From: Alphaproteobacteria bacterium
GTDB taxonomy: Bacteria > Pseudomonadota > Alphaproteobacteria > Sphingomonadales > Sphingomonadaceae
Length of the DNA stretch: 53,829 nucleotides
Reading direction: 5' to 3'
Assembly: GCA_019232625.1 (NCBI GenBank)
Contig: JAFANP010000037.1
Coordinates: 1 to 53,829, forward strand
Below, one piece after another: positions 52,868-53,829 of the stretch (position 1 is the stretch's first letter; each line of letters begins with the position of its first letter). Below the pieces are notes generated by a model. The model ran no database searches, was not told the origin of the DNA, and worked only from the letters and a program-made list of their open reading frames with translations. The translations under genes were made by a program, and so were the position numbers.

Positions 52868-53269
52868 TCAGCGCGGCCCCGCGCTGGCCCCCGCATAGGG
52901 ATCGGCGGCGGGCGGCGCGGCGGGGGGCGGCGAGGCCGGAGCGGCCGGAGCGGCCGGGGCCGGGGCCGGGGCGGCGGGCGGCGGCAGCGGCGCCCAGGCG
53001 TCGCCGCCGGCGGCGGCGGAGCGAAGCCCGGCGGCGACGCTCCCGGCCCCGAACAGGATGAAGGCGCCGAGCGCGACCGTGGCGCCGCGCCGCCAGTCGA
53101 CCCGCCCGCTCAGCATGAGCAGCCCGACCGACGCGACGGCGACCGCAGCGACGCTCGTCGCCACGGTCCCGAGCAGCGTCCCCTCGATCCAGTCCATCGC
53201 CGCGACCAGCGTCCCGCCCCCGCCGGGGCCGGCGGGCGCATAGGCGTCGAGAAGGAGCATGTCGGACAC
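52868..53269 (-). CDS. Orphan TrbC/VirB2-like pilin-domain protein
   Basis: A 133-residue protein with the TrbC/VirB2 core: a first hydrophobic helix (about 31-56, IEGTLLGTVATSVAAVAVAS), then LLMLSGRVDWRRGATVALGAF with the usual charged turn, and a second helix (FILFGAGSVAAGL). VirB2 proteins are pilus subunits of type IV secretion. Unlike most, it has no long signal peptide and ends in a 45-residue Pro/Ala-rich tail. No other T4SS gene is seen in the window. Its pilin role is inference. Confidence 0.7.
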   Translation of the reverse strand: MSDMLLLDAYAPAGPGGGGTLVAAMDWIEGTLLGTVATSVAAVAVASVGLLMLSGRVDWRRGATVALGAFILFGAGSVAAGLRSAAAGGDAWAPLPPPAAPAPAPAAPAAPASPPPAAPPAADPYAGASAGPR

Positions 53270-53317
53270 CTCGGCCCTCTTACAAGGCCCCAGCCTCTCA
53301 CGCCCTCCCCTCGCGCG

Positions 53318-53829
53318 TCAAATGGAGACGGTCGCCCGGCGGAGGTGACGTGCCGGCGCAGCAGGACCTCCGGTGGCGGCGTCGGCGACGGCGACGATCG
53401 AGCCCTGGTGGTCGGCGTGGAGGAAGCGACGGTCCCAGCCGCCGCCGCCGACATTCTCAAGCCACATCAAGGGCTCGTCGGCGCCGGGGCCGTGGCGGTA
53501 GTAGCGCAGAAGCGTGCCCGCGCCGTCATGCTCCTCGATCAGCCTGTCGCCGTCATAGACGAACCGGGTGGTGCCGGAAGCGCCCGACACCTGCCACAGC
53601 CGGCCGAGCGGGTCGTAGGACAAGGTCGCGCTCCTCGCGCCGCTCGCCGACACCAGCCGGTTCTCCGCGTCGTAGACGAACGTCGTCGCGCCGTCGGACG
53701 TGAGATTGCCGTTCGCGTCGTAGGCGAAGGTCGCCGGGCCCGCGGCGGTATACTGGTTCAAGCCGTTGACGCTGTAGCTGCGCGTCACGGCATAGGCCGT
53801 GTTCGACGCATAAGAGTCGTTGCTCGAGG
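53318..53829 (-). CDS. RHS-repeat protein, C-terminal end (partial, truncated core)
   Basis: The gene enters at the right edge and runs to a stop at 53318, about 170 codons. YD-type repeats are visible: FAYDANGNLTSDGATTFVYD, AENRLVSASG, LSYDPLGRLWQVSG, FVYDGDRLIEEHDG. The core ends in RFLHADHQGSIVAVADA, where normal RHS proteins go on with an N-S-Y-x-x-Y-G stretch and the variable toxic tip. Here it stops 20-odd residues later in an Arg/Ala-rich end. It looks truncated or an orphan tip remnant. Confidence 0.85.
   Translation of the reverse strand, partial: SSNDSYASNTAYAVTRSYSVNGLNQYTAAGPATFAYDANGNLTSDGATTFVYDAENRLVSASGARSATLSYDPLGRLWQVSGASGTTRFVYDGDRLIEEHDGAGTLLRYYRHGPGADEPLMWLENVGGGGWDRRFLHADHQGSIVAVADAATGGPAAPARHLRRATVSI

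Overview
The window is a GC-rich, gene-dense piece of a chromosome. Gene content and protein style point to an alphaproteobacterium of the order Sphingomonadales: class I lysyl-tRNA synthetase, the rpmF-plsX-fabH-ihfA-merR order, a His-rich CtaD N-terminus, a TrbC/VirB2-like orphan and ligase-associated DNA-damage genes. Nearly all codons end in G or C, so long antisense shadow frames are everywhere. Genus cannot be fixed from the sequence alone.

Layout. 1-1.9 kb: cytochrome c oxidase subunits I (partial) and II on the minus strand. 2.1-5.9 kb: a tightly coupled plus-strand operon pyrE-pdxJ-acpS-lepB-AI-2E-type permease. 5.9-8.6 kb: an FKBP isomerase, rpsU, a crotonase, and divergently an orphan [2Fe-2S] subunit. 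8.7-14.6 kb: an RcnB-like protein, then a four-gene run with an exported amidohydrolase, a prolyl-hydroxylase-like 2OG oxygenase, a DUF885 metalloprotein and an acyltransferase. 14.6-17.7 kb: an Lrp regulator, an S41 peptidase and unknown secreted proteins. 17.8-23.7 kb: lysS diverges from cupin/JmjC-like, DinG-like helicase and SixA-like genes. 23.9-26.9 kb: the rpmF-plsX-fabH-ihfA-merR operon. 27-32.5 kb: MAPEG, a cation efflux pump, a small lipoprotein, an MBL hydrolase, cysD and cysNC. 32.5-38.2 kb: exported hydrolases around a 302-bp nested inverted-repeat element. 38.3-38.9 kb: a frameshifted HigBA-type toxin-antitoxin locus. 39-44.4 kb: sdaA, pabBC, msrA, pdeM and hsp20. 44.6-53.8 kb: a hybrid histidine kinase, an HD protein, a YihY protein, the ligase-associated helicase and exonuclease, an orphan VirB2-like protein and the end of an RHS gene.

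Most genes are housekeeping. The more unusual content is: (i) a 302-bp MITE-like element with perfect 26-bp terminal inverted repeats at CTAG sites; (ii) a toxin gene whose frameshift joins it in frame to its antitoxin; (iii) an hsp20 gene with both an RpoH-type promoter and a ROSE-like RNA thermometer; (iv) a ligase-associated repair set that is split up and has no ligase in the window; (v) several families of palindromic intergenic repeats, one of which has entered the helicase reading frame; and (vi) an orphan VirB2-like gene and a truncated RHS tail at the right edge. No tRNA, rRNA, CRISPR array or intact transposase was seen.
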